Part shown: positions 35,801 through 48,008 of the stretch, one piece after another
How the letters are laid out: every line of letters begins with the position of its first letter
Numbering within the stretch: position 1 is the stretch's first letter
NCBI GenBank assembly: GCA_963971425.1
Contig: OZ020520.1
Span: 28,117,535-28,181,534, forward strand
Direction: 5' to 3'
DNA length: 64,000 nt
DNA from: Bryoerythrophyllum caledonicum
Taxonomy: Eukaryota > Streptophyta > Bryopsida > Pottiales > Pottiaceae
Made by a program: the position numbers and the translations under genes
Notes under the pieces: model-generated
Databases searched by the model: none
What the model was told of the DNA's origin: nothing
Seen by the model: the letters and a program-made list of their open reading frames with translations, nothing else

Positions 35801-38800
35801 TCGGGTTCACAAAAGGAAAAACTGCTATACAATATCATACCGTGAACTTTTGTCCTTCAAGAACAGGATTGGTGCAAGAATGGCATGTAACTCCAACAAC
35901 ACGCATGGACTTCAGCTTTTCTCGACGTTTTGCTGTCTTTCCCTCCTTGATGTATCGCAGTTCTTCTTCCAAGACCTATTAATTACAACCGAGAGGAGTG
36001 TTGAAATATGCTGAAATGAAAACAGTTAGATCTAACAACTATAACTTATGAGAATACTCACCCGTCTACTGGAAGGAGTACCCTCTTTCTTTATGAGTTG
36101 CTGGAGTTCCTGTGTCCTCTCTTTCTCCCCATGACTCTGTGTAATGGTGTAGACAGAATACCTGAAACAAAGGCTCCAAATTGTTAGTATCAATGGATGA
36201 CCAGCATAATCGATATTCAGAAACTTTGCCAAGTATCCCCGCAACACCTTTTAAAAGAAATGCGTCAGTGCAGACAAAACCCTAAATCAAAAACCGTTTA
36301 GATAAAATCACAGCCATTTTGAGGTGAGGACCCAAAAAAACATAACTAACAATACTGATACTAGCAACACCCATGAATATGAAGCAACTTACGGTAATAT
36401 AGACTTCGAGATGTTCTCAAGGGTCCCAACACGTATAAATTCGCTGAAACCATGCTCTAACAAGCCAACTAGAATCCTGTACAATGATACGAAAAGGAAC
36501 AAATCAGTCTTAGGAAAACAGTGAACTACATGAGAGTGCATAGCATCTTTTGGAATCATAGTTCTAAAGAAGACGCTCGGGCAAAAGCTCCGAATCTTAT
36601 TCAGTCAAGCCATACCTATCAACAGCGATGTTGGTTGCTGCAGAAATTAGTATCTTTGAAGTCGAATCCTTGACAACCTGCAAGAGCATTAAGAATATTT
36701 CAAATTCAACAATGACTTCAATCGAAACTTCATGCGTATTCAAGACTAATCCAGGAATAGCCGTGCCTTTGCTAACTTCATATGCATGCCAGAAAAGAAT
36801 TTGTAATATCTCGGTTAAAACAATCAAACAGTAACGATAGTTGTATGCGTAAGACCTGCACCTCTAGGAGTTCAGTAATAAAAATAACCAACACTACCAG
36901 GAGGAAACCTGCACGGCAAAGACATTAAAATCAGCAACAAATATTAAGAAGCCTAAGTGAACCAAGACCAAGAAGGATCAGAATTGAAATACAATGAAAT
37001 TGCATCAAACAACAATTTTCTAACAGCAATCAAGTAGAGAAGAAATTGTTACTTCATAAATTCTTCACGCCAAAAATATAACAAAATACAAAATCACAGA
37101 CAATCGGATAATCATCGATTCCCCTAAAGGAAAAGCTTTGCAAGGAATACGTTAACCAAAAGTGTCCGTGAACGACCAACTTCAAGTACTCAAAGATGTT
37201 CTACTCCAGTTAAGACTCGAAAATGACCTTCAAATTTTAGAAACATCATTCAGGTGTGATCTCGGAAAATCTTTTTGTATGCTTTTCATTTGCCTTCCTC
37301 ATCAAAATTGCAGACGATTGAAGGTCATGATTGTCAACAGCACAGATTGTCAGGGTACTAACTTTTTCCACTGCCGAATGTTCCATGAACAAGGCACAAC
37401 TCAGGATGCTGTAATTTTACCCTGGCGCCTCCACTTCCATTACACGCAAACCACTTACCGACTGTGCGTAGCACTTTCTCCTGACCAGGACAGATCATCA
37501 TTCTGTTAGAAACCAAAGGTCGGCACTCTCCTTCCTTTCAGCAAAGAGCCAAACAAAGCAGTTACGGGTAAAGATTCACATATAGACAGTTGAAAATGGG
37601 CATAGGGTCATTTGTTCCGTGCTAACCTGATCTGAGTTAAGTTGAAATCTGGATAATGTAGCTTCCATGCGCATTGTTACGATATACTCCAAGTCCTCTG
37701 TCACACTAGGGGTGAAGCCCTCTCCAACGACAGCTCGATGACTATCAGATCCGTCAGGCTGTTTTGAACAGAGTAGCAACGGCAAGAGCGGCACACCTGA
37801 TGGGTGCAGAGACCTGTACATAAATGAGGTAGTTAAGGAGGAGAGTTAGTTCATTTGAACAACAAGTACATAACGACAGGAAAAAATTAAGTGAATTTGT
37901 AACTTCACGTTAGGAGGGCCGGCAAGCAAGTAACTACCAGCGGTTCATGTTTGCATGACATTGTTCAGCAAGAAACATGAAGAACCATTACTTTTTGCCA
38001 GGCCCTTCTTTCAAATTGACCACAAGATAAGGGTAATTGTGGATCGATAGAGTACGGACCTGATAACATCAAGCATCTTGAGTTCTGTAGCCACTCCTCG
38101 GTCATGTAAAGCATATAGACCTTTTAGTTGTCGTGGCTTTTGTCCCAACAATTCTAGCTGCATTCAACACAAACTTTAAAAGTTGTACCAAGGAAATCTG
38201 CAGCGCCATGCCTTACACATTTAATTTCTCTTGAAAAACCTCTATCTGAAACGAGCACGAAGTGTCAGGTGGAGACGCACAAAATTGCGTACTTCCAAAT
38301 TCAAGATATATGGTAGGTACCTCAATTACGCCTTCAGTGGATGGTCCATACCATTTACTAGCAGCAACAACCACAAAATCATCGCTGCACATAAAACAAG
38401 ACCGATCACATGCACGATACGAAGCCTTGAAGCCCCACCAATCTTGGAAAGCTGAGCGAGTAGAATCTGAGGCTGACTAATAAATCATGAGAAAAGAATC
38501 ATGTTGCTATCAGATGAAATTTGAGCAAGGCTACAAGATTCACCTTCTTATCTTACAGAAATTTGAATTGGAGCTGATCACCCAAATGTCATCCCTGAAA
38601 CCAATGAACAAAACCCTTAATTGAAAGTTCATGTGAACATAATCGGCTACCAGAACAACGTCTGCAAATTGTAGCTTTGAGACAAATAATTAGTAAATAG
38701 AGGATGCTTACTTCGAATACTTCGCAAATCTCTTAACGCGGCCTAACTTCAAAAGCACACTAATCTTCTCAGAGACAACCGCAACTCGATTAGAAGCGTT

Positions 38801-41800
38801 CTCACCAATCGATTTACCCCACGTCTTTTTTGATCTACAAGAGCAAACGCACACGGGTCAAGGAATGCATGGATCTGATATAAAAATCCCAATTTCCAAG
38901 AAAAAGGACTGCATAAAGACCAGGAGACTAATATGATGAACATAATCGAGGAGCCTACCTCATTAACAGCTCGCAGTCGCTGTAGAACTCGATATTGCAA
39001 CAATCATACCGCTGCTCCAAATCATCTCCTGAACTTGTAACAGCTAGCTTACCTACAGTACAAAGGCGTGCAAAAATTGGAAATAATTCAGGTCTTGAGA
39101 CCACAAGAACCATCTGTAAGAACACTAATGATTTTAGCATTGTAAGAGGAACAGAGAAATACGCACAATTAAGTCCATTTTCAGATTTTAAATGAAATTA
39201 AATCCTCAAGAGAACGAAACACACGATAAAAGGCTTGAGTACAAAGTCAACAAGAGATGGTAGACGTGCATGCCAAGTTTGTCCCTACGAGCTTCTATTG
39301 CTTTTTGAATACCTATTGATTCCCAGTTGTAACCTAAGATTCCCAGACTTCAAAATTCTGTATCGTCAAGGAAGCATTTTGTAATATCTGCAAACGATTA
39401 TCTCTCAAATATTAAGACACTCTTGATAACCAAATTTCTAATAACTTCAAACACTCCGCTAATATTTAAGAGTTAGATCATAAAGACTCTGTACTTTATG
39501 AATGGTAACACCGGTCGTGATAAAGCAGGTTTAGGTCTAGTAGAACTGCAGTATGGTCTAGGACAAATTGTGACAGCTTAAAACCACGCTTACGCAAAAA
39601 ACAGGTGCAGAAGTCAGAACCAAACTTAACACAATTATCCTTCATCATCTACGAGGAATGTAATACTAAGTGCTTAAAGCCTACATACCTGATTCATCCG
39701 CCCAAGAGAAATAATTACATGCTTTGGATTTACACGTATAAAACAGTCGACCATTGTTCTTTCCATCCTGAAAAGAGCGATCACAATAATGAGTGACACA
39801 ACGAAAGCATCTAATGTATTGTACGGCTTCTAACTGAAGCAATGGATGAAATTAAAGCTCGAACCTTAAACTGCCGTTTCAGCTCAGTTGCTCCATGCTC
39901 ACACATTGGCGTTGGTCCAGAAATTCGGGAGAGCTCACTTTTAGCAGTACCAAATCTTTTTGCAAGATCATATAACTGCAGCATTTTAATAGAATGAAAC
40001 CAATGAGTTTTAAATGGTAAGAGAAAACCATCCAAAGGGGTAGTAAAAAGATGCAAAAAGGCATTAAAAGCTAGAAAAATTTGCTCTTCTACATGCATTA
40101 CACTTATTCCCTATAACTCGCAGTCGAGAACCAGATGAGTTACGAGATAGAACCTGAACCCCAAAAACTTATTGATGTAATTTCCATCCAATGCTCAGCA
40201 TTTAAATAGGTGAAGAGATTCGAGAGCACTTACGATTATATTCAGCTCCTCAACAATAGCTGAAAACATGATGTTCTGATAATTGGCAAGCGAGTTGAAT
40301 TCATCTGGGATCGTTACCTTCCTTCTCATGATTGCAGACACGTCAACCTGAAAATCTAATGAAAGATGTTTGATAGGCAAGCATTGGTTTGCAACTGATG
40401 CACCATTGGTTTGAGGAGACCTGAATGGCTTGATGGACCGTTTCCCAACACGCATGGGAGCTCCTCTCTCCATCTGAGGAGATTCTTCGCTCTCCACCAT
40501 TTCCCCCTCTAATTCAGTCTGTTCCACTGAAGTACTGTACTGGATATCAAGATTATCAACAACTCTTGGTCTATGGTTGCCGAGTCCACTCTTATGCTGT
40601 ACTACGCCATGTTCGGTATAAACGCGCTCGTCAGCGCTTTCTTCTGGGCATGCTTTGACTATATTGAGCTTCAAAATATGATCAACCCTATCTCGGGTGG
40701 CTGATCTCTCTTCCTCAGATGGTAGCCGTGAGGCAGAAGATAACATGGGCGTTCCTTCCCTTTCCAGCTGTTCATATTTCGAGCAGTTTGTGGTCTCTAT
40801 TGGTCTCTTCAAACGATTCAATATCTGTGCAGCTGCAATAGCACAACCAATAGCCACAGAACTAAGTTCAAACCTGTGTTCACTCCTGTCGTCCCACCTA
40901 CGCCTTCAATGCAAAAATTAAAGTATGTTATAGTAAGAAGAGAACATACAGTTGCGGCGCTTAGGTTGTATAGAAGGCATCGATGTATTTCGAGGTCTTC
41001 CAGTTCCTGCTGAAAACCACTGAATAGTCAATCACACGACACAAAGAGAAAAGCTGAAATAAAAGTTGGACTCAATCAATATGCAGCAATGAGAACAGCT
41101 GAACCTCCCTCAGTACTAAATTCGTTAATCAACTGGAAATCATTGTAGCACGATTTTCCTGACTTCAGCAAGGCAGATAGTTGCTTACTATCATGAGATA
41201 CTTGCATTTCATCTCGCTCCCCACATTCACTAGTCGCCGTTCCTGCTCAACTTGCAGCAGGCACAGCCATCAAAGCGGAAACATGATTGATGGTCGCCTG
41301 TAAGCCTGAACGACCAGAATGTGCTATTGAGCTAAACCTAAGCATGTACACCAATATATCATAGAGCAGAATACTTTCAACATCCTAAGAAATAATTAGC
41401 AGATATTTAGTGATTTGTGGACACAACAACCACTAATCTCCACCTAAACATCAGATTATATGCACCAGAAATAACTCTTCAAGAGAAGTGGTTAGAGAAT
41501 GAGAATAAGGTTTTGGCATCAGAATCAGCACTTGTATTCGTAACGCTAGTAGAAGCCCACAAGGAAGGTAGGACAGGTGCAATGGCCACAACGCAATGTT
41601 TCTGTTAAGACAAGCCTAGAGACACTCGGTTAAGGGTTTAAAACCTTGAAAGGAAGACGCTGGACGCTGCCAGTGGAGCCTCTTCTGGATTGCAGACGTC
41701 TCTTGGAATTCTTTCCCCTCAACTGAAAAGGAGCGTTCTTCATTGATCTCCGTCACTTCCACAGAGGCACGGTCGAATTCAAGAGTCTTTCCACACGTAA

Positions 41801-42640
41801 TTTCCTCGCCTCCACTCAGAAACCGCTGGTCAATCTCCGTCCCTTCGTTGTCAAATAGGACGACCTAGCATCCAAAGTACCATTCCTTGTCAATCGCGAC
41901 AATAAACAATTCAAATTTCTCACAGGCGTGACAATCGTGCAATGAAAGACTGATCATGTTGCTCTTGTGAATACAAAACTCTACAGTGATGCGTGAACCT
42001 AAAGTCAACACCGTCGATACGCACCTTTTGCTGCTGTTGAGTTTTTTGAGCAAGCTGAAGGACGCCATCATGACTTCGTTTAGATTTCTTGTTAGGATGT
42101 CTAGTATACAGAACATTCCATCTGGTTCCGACTGCGCAAACACGAAAGTGAAACTTGAACGCAATGACAGGACCAATCCACTTCTTCTGCTGTCCAATAA
42201 ATCACACGCATCTTGAGGGAAAAGCAGTCCTCCTGAGGTAATTGCCGCACAGCATTGCAAATGAAACAAGAATGCAGGAATGCAGAAGCCTAACCTCGCG
42301 CAGTAGGAGCTTCATCCACAAGGAATGAATGTGAAGTAGAAGGCCGAATGACAGAGGGAATTGAGGGAGCTGCGAAGGAAGAATCATCATCATCTAGCCC
42401 GTTGACGGAGACAAGATAGCCCGGGTCAATCGTGAGAGTGTCGCCAACACAAATGCGCTCGAATTTCTTATGATAGCGAGAAGCAAGCACAGTGAAGCCA
42501 GCGAGGTCGTAAAGGAGAAGCTTCTTGACAACCGGCGTGACGCAGCGGAGGATGAGCAAGCCATCGATCTTGCGCTTGGAAGAAGGCGCAGAGTAGACAA
42601 CATCCCAGCGCGTGTCGCCGGGTACGGAGGAGGAAGCCAT
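30741..42640 (-). CDS. ZGRF1: ZGRF1-like helicase: tandem DUF2439, GRF zinc finger, UPF1-like SF1 core, extra C-terminus
   Basis: Phase-consistent exons from the 5' end: 42640-42295 (DUF2439 no. 1, WDVVYSAPSSKRKIDGLL); 42232 to about 42180; 42131-42025 and 41864-41645 (DUF2439 no. 2, WNVLYTRHPNKKSKRSHDG, VVLFDNEGTEIDQRFL); 40824-40234; 39975-39865 and 39767-39689 (GRF finger, CEHG...GRLFYTCKSKACNYFSWAD); 38594-38557; 38384-38321; 38157-38060; 37813-37627; 37480-37363 (Walker A HGTFGSGK); 36908-36856; 36677-36616; 36476-36393; 36161-36062; 35975-35841; 35618-35548 (motif II LDECSQMPEP); 35435-35216 (GDPAQLPPT); 34158-33957; 33668-33511 (VSTVDAFQGMEKS); 33280-33125 (RLNVALTRA); then 32838-32742, 32548-32367, 32201-32107, 31864-31732, 31365-31287 and 30917-30741. 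Exons between 41645 and 40824 and between 39689 and 38594 are only partly resolved. Human ZGRF1 and the yeast DUF2439 proteins Mte1/Dbl2 act in homologous recombination on D-loops with RAD51/Mph1-type partners; a nuclear repair role is inferred. The start is the first ATG (GTG 42673 rejected). The gene is head-to-head with RPL9. Confidence 0.85.
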
Positions 42641-43008
42641 AAGAGCCAACTCGGCGCATAACTTGGAGAACACAACGGCAAAACAAGCTTAACGCTGAAG
42701 AAACGAGTGAATACAGAGGAGAGCAAAAGAATGCGAGACGGAGACCGGTGGGGACATGTATGCCAAGACCCGGAAAGAGGTACCCGGCACAGGCACGGCA
42801 GCAGGGAACATGCCCGGGGGATGGGACCCGGAACCAAGTAAAGGGCCACCCCTGGCGCGAGAGCTGAGTGAAGAGGCGGCGGCCGTGGTTGGGAGCTCTC
42901 TTTCGCTGCCCGCAAGTGCCTGCTGCGCCTGCGCGCTTTGCCGCATTGCTGCCGCTGCTGCTGCTGCACCTCCCCGTCTCCCTCTTCCCTCCCCCCCGTT
43001 CCTCCGCC
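42641..43008. promoter_or_regulatory. Divergent promoter region ZGRF1-like / RPL9
   Basis: Only 368 bases separate the two start codons. The RPL9 side ends in a CT-rich leader (CTGCTGCTGC, CTCCCCGTCTCCCTCTTCCC) just before ATG, typical of ribosomal-protein genes. No TATA box is visible. GGGTTTAGGGTTTAG sits in RPL9 intron 1 (about 43410). Confidence 0.55.
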
Positions 43009-44350
43009 ATGAAGATCATTCTGTCCTCGCAGACCATGGACCTCCCCGAGGAGGTCAAGGTGGAGATCAAGGCCAAGCAGCTCCGCGTGACGGGCCCCCG
43101 CGGCGTGCTCACGCGCGACTTCAAGCACCTCAACCTGGACTTCCAGCTGCTCGAGGGCGGGCGCAAGCTCCAGGTGGACTCGTGGTTCGGCACGCGCAAG
43201 AGCATGGCCGCCATCCGCACCGCCATCAGCCACGTGAACAACCTCATCACCGGCGTGACCAAGGGCTACCGCTACAAGATGAGGTTCGTGTACGCCCATT
43301 TCCCCATCAACGCCAGCATCGGCTCCGGCAAGGACAACATCGAGATCAGGAACTTCCTGGGCGAGAAGAAGGTACGCCCTCCTCTCTCTCCGCGGGGTGC
43401 TTGTGGGGGGGTTTAGGGTTTAGCGCGTGCCAGGCACCAGGGCTCCGGGCCACGGACGGCGTCAGTGGTGTGCAGAGGTGCGTCGCATGGTGGTTCATTT
43501 GCTGGCAACAGGGGATTAGGGTTAGGGTTTGGCTCTTTGAACGGAGGGTTCAGGGTCTGCGTTTGCGAGGCTTGGAGGCCATGTCCGGTCGTCCTGGCTC
43601 TGGTTCAGCCCTAGTGCCGAGTCTTTATGGTCTGGACCTTTGGCATCACTGGGTGCCGCAGTCGTTTGCAAGTGTGCGTGTGTCGCTAGCAGTGCGGTGA
43701 TAGGGTGGTGTCATGAGGTTGGGCAATGTTTTTGTCGTGCAGCCTGTAGCAAGGTTTCAGGGTCTCCGCAAGCTTCTCATGGCATGTAGGAATGCGTGAG
43801 GGTCGTGAATGCGCCAGTCGTGTGCAATTGACAGACTTTCGCTGTCGAGGATGCGCCAAGTCCGCCACTGGCATTTGAGAGTCGGCGGCCAGGAGTGACC
43901 TAGATGACACGGTCGGGGAAGAATGTGTATTGGTGCCCAGGGGACGAGTCTGAGAGAATCGATGGCTTGGTGTTTGCAGGTGCGCAGAGTTGATATGTTG
44001 CAAGGGGTGACGGTGACCCGGTCGGAGAAGGTGAAGGATGAGCTGGTTTTGGATGGAAACGACATCGAGCTCGTATCTCGATCTTGTGCGCTCATCAACC
44101 AGGTACGACGACGATTCGTGCGGTTGACGTGTTGACACCTATTTGGGCAGTCGGCAATGCTGTGGCTGGGCTCTTGCATCGTGTGTGGTCTTGAGATTCG
44201 TTGAGCGCTGCCAATATGAACGGAGGGCTGATGTTTTGTCTGTTGGTGGTGTTTGTTGTTGTTCAGAAATGCCACGTGAAGAAGAAAGATATCAGGAAGT
44301 TTTTGGATGGTATTTACGTGAGCGACAAGGGAACCATCGCCGAGGAGTAA
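43009..44350 (+). CDS. RPL9: 60S ribosomal protein L9 (uL6)
   Basis: Three exons: 43009-43371, 43980-44102 and 44267-44350, giving 189 residues (family about 190). The protein starts [20 protein letters not shown] and shows the L6/L9 fold in two halves, including [35 protein letters not shown] and the C-terminal [18 protein letters not shown]. uL6 sits near the sarcin-ricin loop and the GTPase-associated centre of the large subunit. Both introns are phase 0. Exon 1 has nearly all G or C at third positions, while exons 2 and 3 are far less biased, a 5'-to-3' GC gradient. Intact. Confidence 0.97.
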
Positions 44351-46559
44351 AAATGATAGAGCTTCCACTTGAAATTTTGATATTTTCTGTAAAAGGGGAT
44401 CCTTGTTTTTTTCCATGAGCACGTGAGACTGATTGCATATGAACGCTGGGGCTTCCGGATCTGTGTGCTGTGATACAAAACGTCGCTGTATGGGATCACG
44501 TGGGGGATTGTTGTCAGCAGTCGTTTCTTGAAGCGTTTTGTCGCATCGGATCCCAGGATGCCAATTGTGTTAGTGTTGGGTTATATGTTTTGTCAAGAAA
44601 TGACTTGGTGTTTGAGGTAGCAGTTTTTGACGTGCTCTTTTGTGGTAGGATGTGTCGGCATGGAGTTAAGACTTGGGCTGTGTGCTTGAGACGGCTTTTA
44701 CGATCAAGCACATGTTTTTGGTTCTTAGTTTTGTTAGAAATGAAGGACTAGTACAATGTTGATAATTGGTAAGCTGTTAGTTCTTGATAAATTTAATTTG
44801 CTCAATTTAGAAGTCGGCCGTAAGCGGTATCGATCATTCAGTCTTGGTCCTGTTGTCGGTTTCTTGAACTCAATGCATTGCATTATCTTTTGTGTTGGTG
44901 TCGATGACCTTGTTTACAATGTAGTGTACAGATAAGGAGCGGTTTGTCCTTGTTCACAATCTAGTGCGCCTGCGAGGAGGTGTTATCTGACCTGATAGTT
45001 CCTGTTTGCAACTGAGGAGGGTGTCTGACATGATAATTTCACAGTGGAACTTGTCGTGGGAGCCAGGAAAAATCCTTTTCACTACCACTTTCTCATAATT
45101 CCTACATTCGAGTGTTATGTAATATTCTCGGATTTAGGAGTTACATGAATTCCTTAGGGCTATCTTGTCATGTTGTCTCATGTTTCACATTTGTACAGTA
45201 CAGCGGCCACCAATGTACCGGATCTTACTTTGGAATTTACCTCTCAACTATTGTGTTGGAATAGTTTTTTCATGATTGATCTATGGAATTTATTCTGTCA
45301 TGCATTCTCAATCATCATCCTAAATATCACTTTCATAATGTAATCTTTTGGAGAACTATTTCGTATATATTGCATTGTTTCTCTTGATATCTAACTGCAT
45401 ATTTGTCAGAAGTTTTGAAAGTCTAATTAATAATATGTGTATATATACAAAACATCAATTTGCACATCTTATTACTGTTAAAAGCCACACTATGTAGGTA
45501 AAGTGTTACACATTGCTGCTATTTTTAAGGGAAATATTGCTTTACACAAATGTTTGAAAGCTAAGGATAAAAGGTTCATGCATTCCAAAAAAATTGAGCA
45601 ATTGTAGACATAAAATGTATAATTGGAAATCTATGGTTGTGTAGAAGCCTAATATAACATAAATTTTAGTTTTTATCTTACTCTCTTCCAACTAACTTGA
45701 AGCTAAGTTATACATCTACAACCACAAAGTGATACCTTTGGAAGATTCTATTGACATATTTTGATGTTTTCATATTTCATGAATGACAAACCATTCTTGC
45801 TTATGTCTACTATCATGTTTCAAACTTCCGTCACATTACTTCTTGTCATGATGCCTTGATATAGTGACACTCAAAACGTCATAGAACTCACAATATTGGA
45901 CCAATTGCGTTTCTTAACAAAATCAAAATAAGACTTTGGCATAACATTAATTTTTCCTTAAAAAAATTCTAGGCTTTGTGTATAAATTGAAATCATTGCA
46001 TGCAAGTATCCATCTCTATCCACCTGATGAACTATAATTTCTCTCCAAATCCACTCTCATAGATTGCCTACCAATTAGATTTCTTCTCCACAATTTTGTT
46101 CTAGTGAATTGACCCCCTTGCATGCTTGAGCAATAAATTTACAAAGCTGATATTTGAGACCATGTAACTTATACTAGTCTTTAGAAATATTTTAGAAACC
46201 TAACTTTTTCTAAAATGGCACTGAATTTGGCTCATCAACATATGTTGTAGACTAAAAAAAATGGCAATTATATGAAGACTATTATAGTATCAATAATAGT
46301 GGTTGTATTCTTCTATCGCAATCATTGTACAGTGACCCTAAAATTTGATTAAATGTCTAGAAGGTATTTGATTGAAAATTTGATTGGAAAAGGATTGTAG
46401 TAGGTCTCCACATCAAATTACAATATTCAGAATATAAGTTGCAAAGCATTTAAATTACAAAAAGATGTTCAACATGGGATAGCTATGAGAAAAGTTTCAC
46501 AACTGTCAACTATGACACCCTCCCTAAAATTTAAAAAAAATTATTTGCCCATAAATTTT
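44351..46559. other. Intergenic DNA downstream of RPL9
   Basis: Includes the RPL9 3' UTR, then AT-rich DNA. No gene was recognised. TACAGTGACCC at 46328 resembles a Tc1/mariner terminus and could be the outer end of the next element, but no matching right end was found. Confidence 0.4.
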
Positions 46560-48008
46560 TCGGTGTGAGACCATCTCTTTGTTGATTACATGTGTGAAAA
46601 TTTTCAAGTCCAAAAGATCAACACAAAAAAATTCAAACCTACCAACATGTGTAGTTGTGAGAAACAAACAGAGAAACCATTTCACTATTTTCAACTTTGA
46701 CACCGTCCCTAGGGCTCAAAAATTGTAACTTCACCATGAAAGTCTTAACACAAGATCACTTCTATGTTGATAATATGTGTGAAAATTTTCATGGGCGAAA
46801 GATGCATAAAAAAAAAGATATTCAAAATCTACCAACGTGTATGTCTTACCTTAGCGTCAAGCACTGCTTGTAACCTAGAGGGCATAGAATGACATAGTTG
46901 AAGGAGCTTTGCACCACTCACTGACTTCAACTTGCTTTCAAGAACTACCTTCAACCCATCTTGGTTTTTAGGGGATGCCTTGCAATGTTGCACAACATCT
47001 TTTAGAATATTCCAGAGGTTCTCGATTAGATTGAGATCGATAGAGTTTGTAGGCCAATTGAGCTTCTCAAGAACGTGTATTTGTTTCCATTCTTCACATA
47101 TATTGCTGCAATGGACGGGTACGTAATCTTCCATGAGCACTCCTTCCGGAACTTTATCCATGAAATGAACCAATACGCCATCGTAGACCACTTCTACAAA
47201 ATCTTTAGCAGAATGTCAATTTTTAAGCTTAAAGACAAGTTCTGACTTTTGCCCTCCAGCAAGTGTGTCCAAAATCATCAAAAAAATTAGTTGGCTTTTA
47301 AATGTAGAAACCATACAACTTGATGAATAGCGCTCATATGCAGTTCTTCAAATATGAACTCATTTTTTTTTTTCCAATTTCAAGGGTAAAGGAATCTATC
47401 CAAACATTACGCTCCAACTCATCTACACTCCCTCTACTGTACTTTCGAGTAAAAGTCAATCGCTGAGTCATGTGACGAGGTGTCAAGAAAGGTTCTTTGA
47501 CTGCAATTTGACTAGAAATGCAACTTTTGTAGAAGAGCCTTAAAATAATACGTCTACACACTTACACATGTCATTTACCGGTAATCTCTGAAACTAACGA
47601 GTGACCATAAGTTCTTAAGTATTGCAAACGACAACGATCATCCCTATCACTTTTTTTTATTACTACAATACTTAAAAAGCAATTAGGTTTAGGGGTTGTA
47701 TCACATGGATAAGTTCAATGCAGGAGCATGAGGTGTAAAAAATATTTTGACATTTTCAATATGTCCTTCAAAGTGTTTCTTGTGGTTTCATTGATTGGTA
47801 GATTTTTTAATATCTTTTTTTTTTATGCATCTTTTGACCTTAAAATATTTCACACATGTTATCAACATAGAAGTGATCTTCTGCCAAAAATATCATGGTG
47901 AAGTAACAATTTTTTATCCTTAGGAACGGTGTCACAGTTGGAAGTACTGAAACGGTTTCTCCGTTTGTTTCTCACAACTACACGTGTTGGTAGATTCGGT
48001 TTTTTTTA
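46560..48008 (-). mobile_element. Tc1/mariner element relic with inverted arms around a transposase
   Basis: The left arm (about 46630-46840) and right arm (about 47796-48008) are inverted copies of each other. Both contain the arm repeats of the 14.5-kb foldback (CTACCAACATGTGTAGTTGTGAG, CACAAGATCACTTCTATGTTG, GACACCGTCCCTAGGG). The transposase relic lies between them on the minus strand. Outer termini are not clear, so the element is probably truncated. Confidence 0.8.
46829..47660 (-). pseudogene. Tc1-type transposase, decayed
   Basis: The minus strand reads, in pieces: a helix-turn-helix-like segment (SDRDDRCRLQYLRTYGHS, about 47640-47590), the family block VKEPFLTPRHMTQRLTFTRKY (cf. K.PFLS.KN..KRL.FA), VWIDSFTLEIG with the first catalytic Asp (WSDES in intact relatives), MEDYVPVHCSNICEEW with the second Asp, and WPTNSIDLNLIENLWNILK with the catalytic Glu. 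Exactly 34 residues separate that Asp and Glu, the DD34E spacing of Tc1. The end MPSRLQAVLDAKVRHTRW is also classical. Stops near 47560 and a frameshift between 47334 and 47191 inactivate it. Confidence 0.85.

Noticed and set aside
41865-42190. Open minus-strand reading frame continuing from ZGRF1 exon 2 to 41865
   Set aside because: Splicing at the consensus acceptor before 42131 restores the second DUF2439 domain in another frame; the unspliced reading has no similarity.
42394-43700. Long ORFs of 264-314 codons on both strands around RPL9
   Set aside because: Shadows of the GC3-rich RPL9 exon 1 (Arg/His/Leu-rich); the true frame is the conserved uL6 protein.
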